64,000 nucleotides of DNA from an uncultured Clostridia bacterium (GCA_946414315.1 CAMKNZ010000001.1:124001-188000), one strand, 5' to 3'; shown: positions 27,471 to 36,133, counted from the first letter of the stretch. Numbers and translations are program-made. Notes: generated from the letters alone by a model not told the origin.

Positions 27471-28109
27471 TTACCCCCTGATCTCTTTCACGATGTCCGC
27501 GGCTTCCCGCACCAGTTTCCCGATCTCGTCAAATTTTCCTTCCTTGACCAGCTTACCGCTGACCATCCAACTTCCGCCGCAGGCCACGATCCGGTTATAA
27601 GCCAGGTATTCCCGCACGTTCGCCGCGCTGATTCCGCCGGTCGGCATGAAATTCAGCCCCACATACGGCGCTGCCAGCGCCTTGATCATCTTCAGGCCGC
27701 CCGCCGGCTCTGCCGGGAAGAATTTCAGCACATCCAGATCAAATTGCAGCGCGGCCTCAATTTCTGTAGGCGTGCAGACACCGGGAGTCATTGGCACGCC
27801 TTTCTTCAGCACATATTCAGTAACTTTCGGATTGAATCCGGGGCTGACGATAAACGTCGCACCGGCGTCAATCGCCCGGTCAGCCTGTTCCGTCGTCAGC
27901 ACGGTGCCTGCACCGATAATCATTTCAGGAAAAGCTTTCGCCATCCTGCGGATGGATTCTTCCGCGGCGGCTGTGCGGAAAGTAACCTCCGCGCAGGGCA
28001 AACCGCCTGCCATCAGCTGTTCCGCCAGCGGCAGTGCGTCCTCCGCGCTGTCCAGTACCACCACAGGTACAATGCCGATCTTTTGCAGTTTTTTCATCAT
28101 TTCCGTCAT
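27471..28109 (-). CDS. eda: KDPG / KHG aldolase
   Basis: Class I aldolase that splits 2-keto-3-deoxy-6-phosphogluconate into pyruvate and glyceraldehyde-3-phosphate. 212 residues. Conserved Glu in AEVTFRT, then IIGAGTVLT, FIVSPGF, PMTPGVCTPTE, and the Schiff-base Lys in DVLKFFPAEPAGG, then FMPTGGI for the phosphate site. It is the first gene of the tightly spaced eda-kdgK pair, about 75 bases after uxaA. The gap upstream contains the 12-bp palindrome CATCATATGATG (28148-28159). Confidence 0.95.
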   Translation of the reverse strand: MTEMMKKLQKIGIVPVVVLDSAEDALPLAEQLMAGGLPCAEVTFRTAAAEESIRRMAKAFPEMIIGAGTVLTTEQADRAIDAGATFIVSPGFNPKVTEYVLKKGVPMTPGVCTPTEIEAALQFDLDVLKFFPAEPAGGLKMIKALAAPYVGLNFMPTGGISAANVREYLAYNRIVACGGSWMVSGKLVKEGKFDEIGKLVREAADIVKEIRG

Positions 28110-28147
28110 TTCAGTGTTCCCCCTTTTCCGTTTATATCAAACTTTTC

Positions 28148-28159
28148 ATCATATGATGC
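28148..28159. promoter_or_regulatory. 12-bp palindrome in front of eda
   Basis: CATCATATGATG is a perfect palindrome 40 bases upstream of eda. It could be an operator for the eda-kdgK-uxaC part; no second copy was found. Confidence 0.3.
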
Positions 28160-28185
28160 GCCATCTTCATTACGTGACGCCTGTA

Positions 28186-29667
28186 TTACAATGTGATCCC
28201 CTTCTTGAAGATTGCCAGATCATGGAATCCGTTTTCCTCGCTTCGGGTCTTCTCTCCGGAAGCCACCCGCAGCACGAGGCTCAGCAGATCCTCCCCGAGT
28301 TCTTCCAGGGTCATCCCGTCCAGCAGCCGGCCCGCGTCAAAGTCGATCCAGTTCTGCTTTTTCCGCGCCAGCGGACTGTTTGACGAAATCTTTACCGTGG
28401 GCACCGGACAGCCGAAAGGCGTTCCCCTCCCGGTGGAAAACAGCACCATCTGAGCGCCGGATACGGCCAGTGCGGTGGAAGCGACCAGATCGTTTCCGGG
28501 GGCGGACAGCAGGTTTAGTCCTGCCGTCTCCGCGTGTTCCCCGTAGGCCAGCACGCCTTTCACAGGCGAGCTTCCGCTCTTCTGGGTGCATCCCAGCGCT
28601 TTGTCTTCCAGCGTCGTAATCCCTCCGGCCTTGTTTCCGGGAGAGGGGTTTTCATATACCGGCATATGGTAGCTCTCGAAATATGCCTTGAAATCGTTGA
28701 TCAGGCTGACTGTCTTCCGGAACAGTTCCTCCGTTTCGCACCGGTCCATCAGGATCGTCTCCGCCCCGAACATCTCCGGAACTTCTGTCAGGATTGTTGT
28801 TCCGCCCATGGCGGTCAGTTTGTCGCTGAACACGCCGATCGTCGGGTTGGCTGTAATCCCGGACAGTCCGTCTGATCCGCCGCATTTGAGGCCGATTGTC
28901 AGCTGGTCTGCGGGGCAGGGTGTCCTGTGATCCTCCTGCATGCGCGCCGCCAGTTCCTCCAGCAGCTTCATGCCGGCCTCAAGTTCATCCTCACACTCCT
29001 GGCAAACCAGGAAGCGGACGCGGCTCTCGTCAAAATCGCCCATATACGGCCTGATCTGCGCAATTCCGCTGTTTTCGCATCCGAGGCCAAGCAGCAGCAC
29101 GCCGCCCGCGTTTGGATGGGTTGCCAGGGCAGCCAGCGCTTTGCGGGTGTTGTCCTGGTCGTCTCCCAGCTGGCTGCAGCCGTAAGGATGCGTGAATGTG
29201 TATACGCCTTCCACGCTTCCGCCCGCCAGTTTCTGCGCTTCCCGGGCCAGGGCCTTTGCCACGTCGTTCACGCAGCCCACTGTCGGCAGAATCCACAGTT
29301 CGTTCCGTATGCCCGGTTTGCCCTGCTTCCGCGGATAGCCCAGGAACGTGGCGGGCTCGCGTTTCTCCTGTCCCGGAAAGGACGGATGCCATTCGTATTC
29401 TTTTTCGCCGGACAGCAGGGTATGCAGGTTGTGTGTATGTACATGTGCCCCGGCAGGGATATCTTCTGTTGCCTCACCGATCGGGAAACCGTACTTGATC
29501 ACAGCTTCCCCTTTTCGGATGTCCCGCAGTGCGGTCTTGTGGCCCATGGAAAGGTCTTCCTTCAGGGTGATCTCTCCCGTCCCGAAGGAAACCGTTTCCC
29601 CCGCTTTCAAGGGTTTCAGGGCAACCGCCACCATATCCCGCGCTGTGATCCTTACCATTTCGTTCAT
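28186..29667 (-). CDS. uxaA: Altronate dehydratase
   Basis: Dehydrates D-altronate to KDG. 493 residues: an N-terminal SAF-like domain of about 90 residues (VALKPLKAGETVSFG ... GAHVHTHNLHTLL, with the HTHN metal-binding segment) and a C-terminal UxaA/GarD domain (TFLGYPRKQGKPGIRNELWILPTVGCVND, TFTHPYGCSQLGDD, LKCGGSDGLSGITANPTIG). Conserved Cys residues suit the iron requirement of the family. Preceded by uxaB (56 bases) and followed by eda. Galactarate dehydratase (GarD) is the closest alternative, but the uxaB/uxaC context decides for UxaA. Confidence 0.95.
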   Translation of the reverse strand: MNEMVRITARDMVAVALKPLKAGETVSFGTGEITLKEDLSMGHKTALRDIRKGEAVIKYGFPIGEATEDIPAGAHVHTHNLHTLLSGEKEYEWHPSFPGQEKREPATFLGYPRKQGKPGIRNELWILPTVGCVNDVAKALAREAQKLAGGSVEGVYTFTHPYGCSQLGDDQDNTRKALAALATHPNAGGVLLLGLGCENSGIAQIRPYMGDFDESRVRFLVCQECEDELEAGMKLLEELAARMQEDHRTPCPADQLTIGLKCGGSDGLSGITANPTIGVFSDKLTAMGGTTILTEVPEMFGAETILMDRCETEELFRKTVSLINDFKAYFESYHMPVYENPSPGNKAGGITTLEDKALGCTQKSGSSPVKGVLAYGEHAETAGLNLLSAPGNDLVASTALAVSGAQMVLFSTGRGTPFGCPVPTVKISSNSPLARKKQNWIDFDAGRLLDGMTLEELGEDLLSLVLRVASGEKTRSEENGFHDLAIFKKGITL

Positions 29668-29723
29668 GTCTGTCTCTCCTTCGTCACAGCGTTTGCCTGT
29701 CGTTCTGAATCACAGCCGGCGAA

Positions 29724-31211
29724 TCATAAGCACGCCTTATATGCCGCCAGCGCGCCTTCGCTCCGGATCTGCTTCAGAATACGGACAACCGCCGTCTCAA
29801 AGCCCGGCACCGCCGTCAGGTCCTGCCCCCACATTTCCGTATTTGTCATCACGGCGTGCACCAGTTCCTCGGGGCTGTCTTCCTTATGGTCGCGATAGAA
29901 TTCCAGCACGTACCGGTCGTCGCTTACGGTGTAGTCGTTTCCCTTCGCCCGGCGGCAGACCAGGCCCTTGTCGTTCAGTTCCTGTATCTCGCTGGAGTAG
30001 AAGGCGATATACGCCGCGAAGCTGGTGGTAAGGCAGGCCGGCAGTTCTCCCTTTTCCTGCACGTAGTCCAGGATTGTCGGCATGTTCCGGGCCCGCCATT
30101 TGCTGGTGGAATTCAGGCTGATGCTCATCAGCTCGTGGTTTACGAAAGGATTGTTGAACCGGTCCTGCACGGCCTTTGCGAATGCTTCCAGGTCTTTTTT
30201 GTCCAGCGGAAGCGTGGGGATTACTTCGTCGTAAAGCATCTTGTTCATATAGCGCAGGATGGTGTCGTCATACATGCAGTCCCGCACGATGTCATACCCG
30301 GCAAGATATGCTCCGAGTACAAAGCCTGTATGGGCGCCGTTGAGGATGCGGACCTTACGTTTCTTGTAGGGAGTGACGTCCGGCACGACGATTACCGGAA
30401 CGCCCGCCCGTTTAAACGGCAGCCGGTCTTCCAGCCCTTCCGGCCCTTCGATGACCCAGATGCCGAACACTTCGCCCACATCTGTCAGCGGATCGTCATA
30501 TCCGTTTGCCGCGGCCAGCGCCTCGACTTCCTTCGGATCGCGGATCCGGCCCGGAACGATCCGGTCCACCAGCGTGGAGCAGAAAATGTTTTCCTCATTC
30601 ACCCAGCGGCGGAAATCGTCGCTCAGTTTCCAGTCTTCGATGTACTGGTTGACGCACTTCAGCAGTTCTTTTCCGTTATTGTCAATCAGTTCGCAGCTGA
30701 GCATTACGATTCCCTTCTGCCCGGCGGTAAACCGTTCATACAGCACCCGGGTCAGCTTGGCGGGAAAGGAAACCGGCGGAATCTGGTCAAAGGCGCTTTC
30801 CGTATCATGTACGATACCTGCCTCGGTCGTATTGGACACGATGATTTCCAGATCTCCGCTTCTTGCCAGTTCAAGCACTTTATCCCATTCTCCGTAGGGA
30901 TTGATGCAGCGGCTTACCGCGGAAATGACCCGTTTGTCATCCACCTTGACGCCGTTTTCGCTTCCCCGGAGATACAGCGTATACAGGCCTTCCTGTTTGT
31001 TGATCAGATCCGTCAGGCCCTGAGCGATAGGCTGCACCAGCACAACCTTGCCGTTGAACCCGGCCTTTTCATTGGCAATATCGAAAAAATCATCCACGAA
31101 GGCACGCAGGAAGTTCCCTTCGCCGAACTGCATGACTTTTTCGGGTGCCGTTTCCAGAATATAGCCGTCATAACCTGTCTTTTTCAGTACATCATAGTTC
31201 AGCTGTTCCAT
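29724..31211 (-). CDS. uxaB: Tagaturonate reductase (altronate oxidoreductase)
   Basis: NADH-dependent reduction of D-tagaturonate to D-altronate. 495 residues of the mannitol dehydrogenase family: N-terminal Rossmann part with VMQFGEGNFLRAFVDDFFD, central VSNTTEAGI and SFPAKLTRVLYERF, and C-terminal LNGAHTGFVLGAYLAG with the catalytic Lys region in KKRKVRILNGAH. The ORF track begins at a TTG (31226); ATG 31211 has GGAGG eight bases upstream and is the better start. First gene of the uronate operon, behind a TTGACG/TAAATT promoter. Confidence 0.95.
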   Translation of the reverse strand: MEQLNYDVLKKTGYDGYILETAPEKVMQFGEGNFLRAFVDDFFDIANEKAGFNGKVVLVQPIAQGLTDLINKQEGLYTLYLRGSENGVKVDDKRVISAVSRCINPYGEWDKVLELARSGDLEIIVSNTTEAGIVHDTESAFDQIPPVSFPAKLTRVLYERFTAGQKGIVMLSCELIDNNGKELLKCVNQYIEDWKLSDDFRRWVNEENIFCSTLVDRIVPGRIRDPKEVEALAAANGYDDPLTDVGEVFGIWVIEGPEGLEDRLPFKRAGVPVIVVPDVTPYKKRKVRILNGAHTGFVLGAYLAGYDIVRDCMYDDTILRYMNKMLYDEVIPTLPLDKKDLEAFAKAVQDRFNNPFVNHELMSISLNSTSKWRARNMPTILDYVQEKGELPACLTTSFAAYIAFYSSEIQELNDKGLVCRRAKGNDYTVSDDRYVLEFYRDHKEDSPEELVHAVMTNTEMWGQDLTAVPGFETAVVRILKQIRSEGALAAYKACL

Positions 31212-31244
31212 CTGCTTTTCCTCCAATATGGAATTTCTATACCA

Positions 31245-31274
31245 AATTTACACCAGATCTCTCATCTCCGTCAA
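31245..31274 (-). promoter_or_regulatory. Putative uxaB operon promoter
   Basis: Minus strand TTGACG - 18 bases - TAAATT, 35 bases before the uxaB start. Two more TTGAC hexamers lie just upstream (TTGACAGGCGTTTGACGGG). Confidence 0.55.
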
Positions 31275-31364
31275 GGATCGTAAAACCCGTCAAACGCCTG
31301 TCAAAAAAGAGAAAATCGCTCATAACGTGAGGAATTTCAAAGCTTCCGTCTCGTCCGTACATCT

Positions 31365-31382
31365 TATGGACAAAACGGATAT
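31365..31382. promoter_or_regulatory. Shared 18-nt motif, copy 3 (uxaB promoter region)
   Basis: TATGGACAAAACGGATAT, identical to copy 1 and also in an intergenic region ahead of a pectin-catabolism gene, about 155 bases upstream of uxaB. Confidence 0.55.
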
Positions 31383-31418
31383 CATTCCAGATGATTCGGA
31401 GAGAAATACGTTTTTCGT

Positions 31419-32216
31419 TCACAAACGGATCGTTTTCCCGCCTGGAATGCATATCGGCTCATCGTTTACCGAAATCCAGCAGTCTGTTGCGCTGGGGTTA
31501 TGGACAAAGCTGTTGTCCGCCGCGAACTGCAGCCGGCCGAAGTTGTCCAGGCAGTCCATCAGCTCGATGTTGGTACAGTACCATATATCCTCTTTGCCGC
31601 CCATTTTCCCGCAGAACGTTTCCATCAGGTCCCAGTTGTCCCGGTCGTCAAACTCATAGCTGTGTCCCCACACGTACATCAGGTACAGGTACTGCTTCTT
31701 GAACAGCGCGAGAAACTGATCCCCCAGCTCCAGCAGATTATGGTTATGGTGGCAAGTTGCCTTCCACCGGTAGGGATTCTCCGGCAGGGTGAAAGCGTCG
31801 GAATTACCGGTGATTCGGGAATAACGGATCCCGCATCCCGGCAGCAGCTTCTCGATTTCCTCCGAAACGGATCCGTTCGGATAGCTCATGCCGCGCACCG
31901 GACAGCATGTGATTTTTTCCAGCGCTTTCCGGTCTTCAAGCACTTCCGCCGCCACTTCCGGCAGCGGACAGCGCGCGATGGTCGGATGCGTCACCGTATG
32001 GCAGGCCACCTCGTGGCCGCGGTACAGTTCCGGAATCTCCTCCGGATGAATCCTGTTTTCCTCCGCGAACCTTCCGCTGTTCAGGTGGAACGTTCCGCGG
32101 ATCCCGTTGTCATTGAAGATCTTCACCAGCCGGCGGTCCTGGGTCCGTCCGTCGTCATAGCTCATCGTCAGCGCTTTGTGTTTTCCGCCCGGATAGCAGC
32201 AGTACACTTTGTTCAT
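31419..32216 (-). CDS. Polysaccharide deacetylase family protein (CE4-like)
   Basis: NodB-homology protein of 265 residues. The metal-binding motifs are altered but recognisable: MSYDDGR for TFDDG and HTVTHP for HSxxHP, followed by RGMSYPNGS in place of the FRPPYG motif. No signal peptide or membrane anchor, so it is cytoplasmic, unlike peptidoglycan deacetylases. This suggests deacetylation of an imported, acetylated oligosaccharide such as acetylated pectin fragments; this is inference from its place next to the uxa operon. The ORF track starts at 32252; ATG 32216 has GAGGAG nine bases upstream and begins MNKVYCCYPGGKHKALTMSYDDG. Confidence 0.82.
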   Translation of the reverse strand: MNKVYCCYPGGKHKALTMSYDDGRTQDRRLVKIFNDNGIRGTFHLNSGRFAEENRIHPEEIPELYRGHEVACHTVTHPTIARCPLPEVAAEVLEDRKALEKITCCPVRGMSYPNGSVSEEIEKLLPGCGIRYSRITGNSDAFTLPENPYRWKATCHHNHNLLELGDQFLALFKKQYLYLMYVWGHSYEFDDRDNWDLMETFCGKMGGKEDIWYCTNIELMDCLDNFGRLQFAADNSFVHNPSATDCWISVNDEPICIPGGKTIRL

Positions 32217-32233
32217 ATTAATTTCTCCTCTTC

Positions 32234-32250
32234 GTTCAGGATTTCTGAAC
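32234..32250. promoter_or_regulatory. Inverted repeat ahead of the deacetylase gene
   Basis: GTTCAG-GATTT-CTGAAC, in the leader between promoter and ribosome binding site; possible operator. Confidence 0.4.
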
Positions 32251-32273
32251 ATACTCTTTTATCTTTTATATGA

Positions 32274-32303
32274 AGGATATCATTTCAGTCCGTATCCGGT
32301 CAA
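32274..32303 (-). promoter_or_regulatory. Putative deacetylase promoter
   Basis: Minus strand TTGACC - 18 bases - TATCCT; the spacer contains CCGGATACGGA, also found near the GH28 motif copy (23993-24003). Confidence 0.45.
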
Positions 32304-32339
32304 TGAAGGGAACGGCTTTGTTTTTGCCTGTTTCGGAGA

Positions 32340-32368
32340 TTGATTTTACCCCGCCGCTTTGATATACT
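32340..32368 (+). promoter_or_regulatory. 5'-nucleotidase promoter
   Basis: TTGATT - 17 bases - TATACT, about 50 bases before the start codon. Confidence 0.72.
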
Positions 32369-32420
32369 TGATCCAGATAAAAACATTCATATCACTGGGA
32401 TACCAAAGGAGGAAAAATGT

Positions 32421-34121
32421 ATGAAGAAACTGCTTGCCCTGATCCTGGCGCTGCTAATGGCGCTGACCATGACTGCCGCTTTTGCCGAAGGCGCGGAGGA
32501 AGCCGACTGGACCGCCGCGGATTATGCCAAGGCTGCGGATATCCGCTATGAGCTGGCCGGAGACTACACCGGTAAGACGGTTATCCTGCAGTCCGGCGAC
32601 GTGCACGGCCAGATCAATGGCTACGCCTATATTGCCGGCCTGCGCGACTACTTTAAGAGCCTGGGCGCCGAAGTGCTCCTGGTCGATACCGGCGACTTCA
32701 GCCAGGGCGATGTATATGCCTTCTCCAGCAAAGGCGCCTCTGCGGTCGAAATGATGAACGCCGCCGAATACAGCGTTGTATCGCTGGGCAACCATGAGTT
32801 CGATTTCGGCTATACCCAGCTCATGGAAAACCTTTCCAAAGCAACCTTCAAAACAATCTGCGCAAACGTCACCCTGGACGAGACCGGTGAAACCATTCTT
32901 CCCGGTTCCGTCGTCGTTTCCACCGAAGGCGGCCTGAAAATCGGGTTCGTCGGCGTTGAAACGCCCGAAACCGCCACCAAGGTCAACCCCGGCCTGGTAA
33001 ACATGATCTCCTTCGCCGCCTTCGACAAGCTCACTGAAACCACCCAGAAAGCGATCGACGATGTACGGGAAGAATCAGACCTCGTAATCGGCCTGTTCCA
33101 TCTGGGCGTGGATAACGAATCCAAGGGGAACGGTTACCGTTCCGTGGATGTCCTCCCGAAACTCACAGGTATTGACTTCGTTCTTGACGGCCACAGCCAC
33201 ACGGTCATGACTGCCGGCCAGCACGGTGAACCCATCCAGTCTACCGGCACCAAGTTTGCCAACATCGGCGTCGTGGTCATTGATAACGAAGCCAAGGGGA
33301 TCGAAGCCAACTTCCTGATCCCGACCTATATTGCTTCCAAGCTCTATGGCTTCAAGTTCATTAACGAAGATGTCATGGCCAAAGCGCAGGAAATCATGGA
33401 TGCGGTCAATGCGGAATACGACGCGGTGTTTGCCACTTCCGAAGTCCTGCTCAACGGCGAAAAAGCCCCTGGCAACCGGACCGAAGAAACCAATTTGGGC
33501 GATCTGATCACCGACGCCATGGTCTGGTCCGTCGTCAAGGAAGGCGGCATCGAGCAGGTTGAGCTCAATGCGGTCGTCGGCATCACCAACGGCGGCGGCA
33601 TCCGTGCCACCATCCCGGCGGGCGATGTCTCCAAAAAGAACATCAACACTGTACTGCCCTTCGGCAACACCGTCGCCGTGGTGTATGTGACCGGCGCCGA
33701 ACTGCTCGAAGCCCTCGAAGCCTCCACCTTCTGCACGCCGGATCCGGTCGGCGGATATCCCCAGACTTCCGGCATCGAGTGGTCCCTTGATACCACCAAA
33801 GCCTTTGACCAGGGTGACGTATATGTCCTCGACGGTAAAGAGACCAGCTACTACGCTCCCAAATCCATCAACCGTGTAACCATCACCGCGATCAACGGCG
33901 AGCCTTTCGATGTGAATGCAACCTACGCGGTCATCACCAACAACTTCTGCGCGGTCGGCGGCGATACCTACAACGTATTCGCCCGTTCCTCCTCCAGCTT
34001 CGACACCGGCATCCCGATGGATGAAGCGGTCATGGCCTTTGTCACCGAAGTACTGGAAGGCAAGATCACCGAGGAAGCCTACGGTCAGCCCCGCGGTTCC
34101 GTAACCATAATCACTGAATAA
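32421..34121 (+). CDS. Secreted 5'-nucleotidase / 2',3'-cyclic phosphodiesterase
   Basis: Metallophosphatase releasing phosphate from extracellular nucleotides. Signal peptide MKKLLALILALLMALTMTAAFAEG at the N-terminus. Metallophosphoesterase domain with SGDVHGQ, VDTGDFSQGD, SLGNHEFD and DGHSHT; C-terminal 5'-nucleotidase domain with NLGDLITDAM, ITNGGGIRATIPAGD and LPFGNTVAVVYVTGAELLEALE. 567 residues with no LPXTG or C-terminal helix, so probably released or loosely bound. The ORF track starts at 32340; ATG 32421 has AAAGGAGG at eight bases and starts the signal peptide. Single-gene transcript between its own promoter and a terminator. Confidence 0.93.
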   Translation: MKKLLALILALLMALTMTAAFAEGAEEADWTAADYAKAADIRYELAGDYTGKTVILQSGDVHGQINGYAYIAGLRDYFKSLGAEVLLVDTGDFSQGDVYAFSSKGASAVEMMNAAEYSVVSLGNHEFDFGYTQLMENLSKATFKTICANVTLDETGETILPGSVVVSTEGGLKIGFVGVETPETATKVNPGLVNMISFAAFDKLTETTQKAIDDVREESDLVIGLFHLGVDNESKGNGYRSVDVLPKLTGIDFVLDGHSHTVMTAGQHGEPIQSTGTKFANIGVVVIDNEAKGIEANFLIPTYIASKLYGFKFINEDVMAKAQEIMDAVNAEYDAVFATSEVLLNGEKAPGNRTEETNLGDLITDAMVWSVVKEGGIEQVELNAVVGITNGGGIRATIPAGDVSKKNINTVLPFGNTVAVVYVTGAELLEALEASTFCTPDPVGGYPQTSGIEWSLDTTKAFDQGDVYVLDGKETSYYAPKSINRVTITAINGEPFDVNATYAVITNNFCAVGGDTYNVFARSSSSFDTGIPMDEAVMAFVTEVLEGKITEEAYGQPRGSVTIITE

Positions 34122-34143
34122 TACTCATTCGTGTTTCCCCGGT

Positions 34144-34171
34144 CGGGCAGTTTCAGACTGCCCGGCTTTTT
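34144..34171 (+). terminator. Terminator after 5'-nucleotidase
   Basis: CGGGCAGT-TTCAG-ACTGCCCG followed by CTTTTTG. Confidence 0.92.
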
Positions 34172-34188
34172 GTATCCCCCGGCCGGTA

Positions 34189-34217
34189 TTGCTTTTTTCC
34201 AGTTCCTGCTATAGAAT
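34189..34217 (+). promoter_or_regulatory. DegV gene promoter
   Basis: TTGCTT - 17 bases - TAGAAT, 50 bases before the DegV start codon. Confidence 0.6.
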
Positions 34218-34266
34218 ATCTTCGTTATACGTCATTATTCTACTTCGTGCCGAAGGAGGCTATCCC

Positions 34267-35142
34267 ATGGAACAGACTTATGTGTTCATGACCGACAGCG
34301 ACAGCGATCTGCCGTTTCACCTGAAACAGGAATATGATATTCCGGTCGTCTACATGCCCTACGCACTGGACGGCAAGGAATACTTCGACGATCTCGGCCA
34401 GATGCTGGATCATAAGAGTTATTACGACATGATGCGCAGCGGCGCGGCTCCCGTAACCTCCGCCCTGAACGAAGCGGCATATATGGATTATTTCGAGCCG
34501 GTCCTGAAAGAAAAGGATCTGCTCTTCGTCGCCTTCTCCAGCAAGCTCAGCTGCACCCTGCAGGCGGTTTACAGCGCCCGTGAAAAGCTCCTGGCCCAGT
34601 ATCCGGAGCGGAAGTTTATCGTGGTTGACACCCTGCGGATCTCCGGTCCCATGACCCTGCTGGTCCTGAAAGCCCATGAGATGTACCGTGCCGGCAAGCC
34701 TATTGAAGAAGTCGCCTCCTGGCTGGAAGAAAATAAGCTCCGCGCCCAGGCCTACTTCATCGTGGACGACCTGAAGTACCTCAAGCGCGGCGGACGTATC
34801 TCCGCCACAGCCGCCACCGTCGGCACCATGCTGGACCTCAAGCCCATCATCTCCGAAGCGGCTGACGGCACCCTGACCGCCAATGACAAGATCCGCGGCC
34901 GGAAAAAGGCCATTGCTTTCATCGTGGATAAGATGCTGGAGTTCGCTCCCGATCCAGCGGAAAGCCCCATCCTCGTCCTGAATGCCGACAGCATGGAAGA
35001 TGCTGAGCGCACCAAGGCCCTGGTTGAGCAAAAGCTTCCCGGCGCCAATGTCATGATCGAGAACGTCGGCCCCGTTATCGGCGCCCACGCGGGTCCCGGC
35101 ACCATTGCGCTGTGCTTCATCGGCAGCAGGCCCCTGGCCTGA
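34267..35142 (+). CDS. DegV family fatty acid-binding protein
   Basis: 291-residue DegV/FakB-type protein that binds a fatty acid for phosphorylation by a FakA kinase in Gram-positive bacteria. It starts VFMTDSDSDLPFHL, with PVTSALNEAAYMDYF around the ligand-binding SxxT region, DTLRISGPMTLLV, VDDLKYLKRGGRISATAATVGTMLDLKPII, and ends GPVIGAHAGPGTIALCFIG, all hallmarks of the family. The ORF track begins at 34189; ATG 34267 has AAGGAGG seven bases upstream. No fakA gene is in the window. Single transcription unit between a promoter and a bidirectional terminator. Confidence 0.93.
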   Translation: MEQTYVFMTDSDSDLPFHLKQEYDIPVVYMPYALDGKEYFDDLGQMLDHKSYYDMMRSGAAPVTSALNEAAYMDYFEPVLKEKDLLFVAFSSKLSCTLQAVYSAREKLLAQYPERKFIVVDTLRISGPMTLLVLKAHEMYRAGKPIEEVASWLEENKLRAQAYFIVDDLKYLKRGGRISATAATVGTMLDLKPIISEAADGTLTANDKIRGRKKAIAFIVDKMLEFAPDPAESPILVLNADSMEDAERTKALVEQKLPGANVMIENVGPVIGAHAGPGTIALCFIGSRPLA

Positions 35143-35156
35143 AAGTAAAGAGAACA

Positions 35157-35188
35157 GCAAAAAGCGGTTCAAACGAACCGCTTTTTTT
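35157..35188. terminator. Bidirectional terminator between DegV and suf genes
   Basis: AAAAAGCGGTTC-AAAC-GAACCGCTTTTTTT; A- and T-tracts on both sides let it serve the convergent DegV gene and the minus-strand suf operon. Confidence 0.93.
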
Positions 35189-35206
35189 GTTGGCTTGATC
35201 AATCAT

Positions 35207-36133
35207 TTATTGCAGGAATCCGTTGATGATCTGCTCTTCCGCTTCTGCCGCGGTCAGTCCCAGGGTCATCAGTTTGATCAGCTGCTCCCCGGCAATCTTG
35301 CCGATGGCCGCCTCATGCACCAGCGCGGCGTCCACGTTGTTCGCCTCCAGTGCCGGGACTGCCAGGATCCGGCCTTCGTCCATGATGATGGAATCGCATT
35401 CCGTATGCCCGTGGCAGGCGGCGTTGCCGACGATCTTCGCGTCAAACTTCTGGAAAGAGTGATCCCTTGCCACCGAACGGGATACCACGTCCGCGCTGGC
35501 GTTTTCGCCGTTCAGTTTTACCTCATAGGTGCTGATTGCCCGCTGGTCCCCGTGGGTCATCAGCCGTTCCCGCACAACCAGTTTCGCGCCGGCGGCCAGT
35601 TCCGCCGTGGTGGTGCGTTCCGTATCGTCCACGCCTTTGATCTGGACCATTTCCATTTCGGCGTAGCTGCCCTCTTCCATATATACTTCCGTGCCCGGAT
35701 TCAGGATTCGTTTTCCGCTGCCCGTACCGGAACCGTAGTGCTTTTCCACATATCTGATCCGGGCGTTCTTCCCGACAAAGAAGCGATGGATACCGTCATG
35801 CTGGGAATCCTGGTTTCCGCAGTTGTCGATTCCGCACCCTGCGACAATCACCACGTCCGCGCCTTCGCCGATAAAGAAATCGTTATATACCACTTCTTTC
35901 AGGCCGCTCTGGGTCATGACAACAGGAATGTGCACGCTCTCGTTCTTCGTGCCCGGTTTGATCCGGATCTCCAGGCCGCTCACATCTTCCTTGGAAACAA
36001 TCTCAATATTCGCCGTGGACTGCCGCCCGGCGGACGCGCTGTTGGAACGGATATTATAAGCGCCTTCCGGTACTTCATGAAGATCAGCCACTTCCCGCAG
36101 CAGCCGCTTCTGGATCTCATCCAGTTTCAGCAT
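35207..36133 (-). CDS. SufB/SufD family Fe-S cluster assembly scaffold
   Basis: 308-residue beta-helix protein of the SufB/SufD family, partner of SufC in Fe-S cluster assembly. It is shorter than SufB (about 480) and SufD (about 420) and is the only such protein here, so SufC probably works with a homodimer of it. Conserved C-terminal region: ACHGHTECDSIIMDEGRILAVPALEANNVDAALVHEAAIGKIAGEQLIKLMTLGL, with Cys in CHGHTECD and the HEAAIG motif. The ORF track starts at 36175; ATG 36133 with GGGGG seven bases upstream overlaps the end of sufC (ATGCTGA) and is preferred. Last gene of the long polC operon. Confidence 0.9.
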   Translation of the reverse strand: MLKLDEIQKRLLREVADLHEVPEGAYNIRSNSASAGRQSTANIEIVSKEDVSGLEIRIKPGTKNESVHIPVVMTQSGLKEVVYNDFFIGEGADVVIVAGCGIDNCGNQDSQHDGIHRFFVGKNARIRYVEKHYGSGTGSGKRILNPGTEVYMEEGSYAEMEMVQIKGVDDTERTTTAELAAGAKLVVRERLMTHGDQRAISTYEVKLNGENASADVVSRSVARDHSFQKFDAKIVGNAACHGHTECDSIIMDEGRILAVPALEANNVDAALVHEAAIGKIAGEQLIKLMTLGLTAAEAEEQIINGFLQ

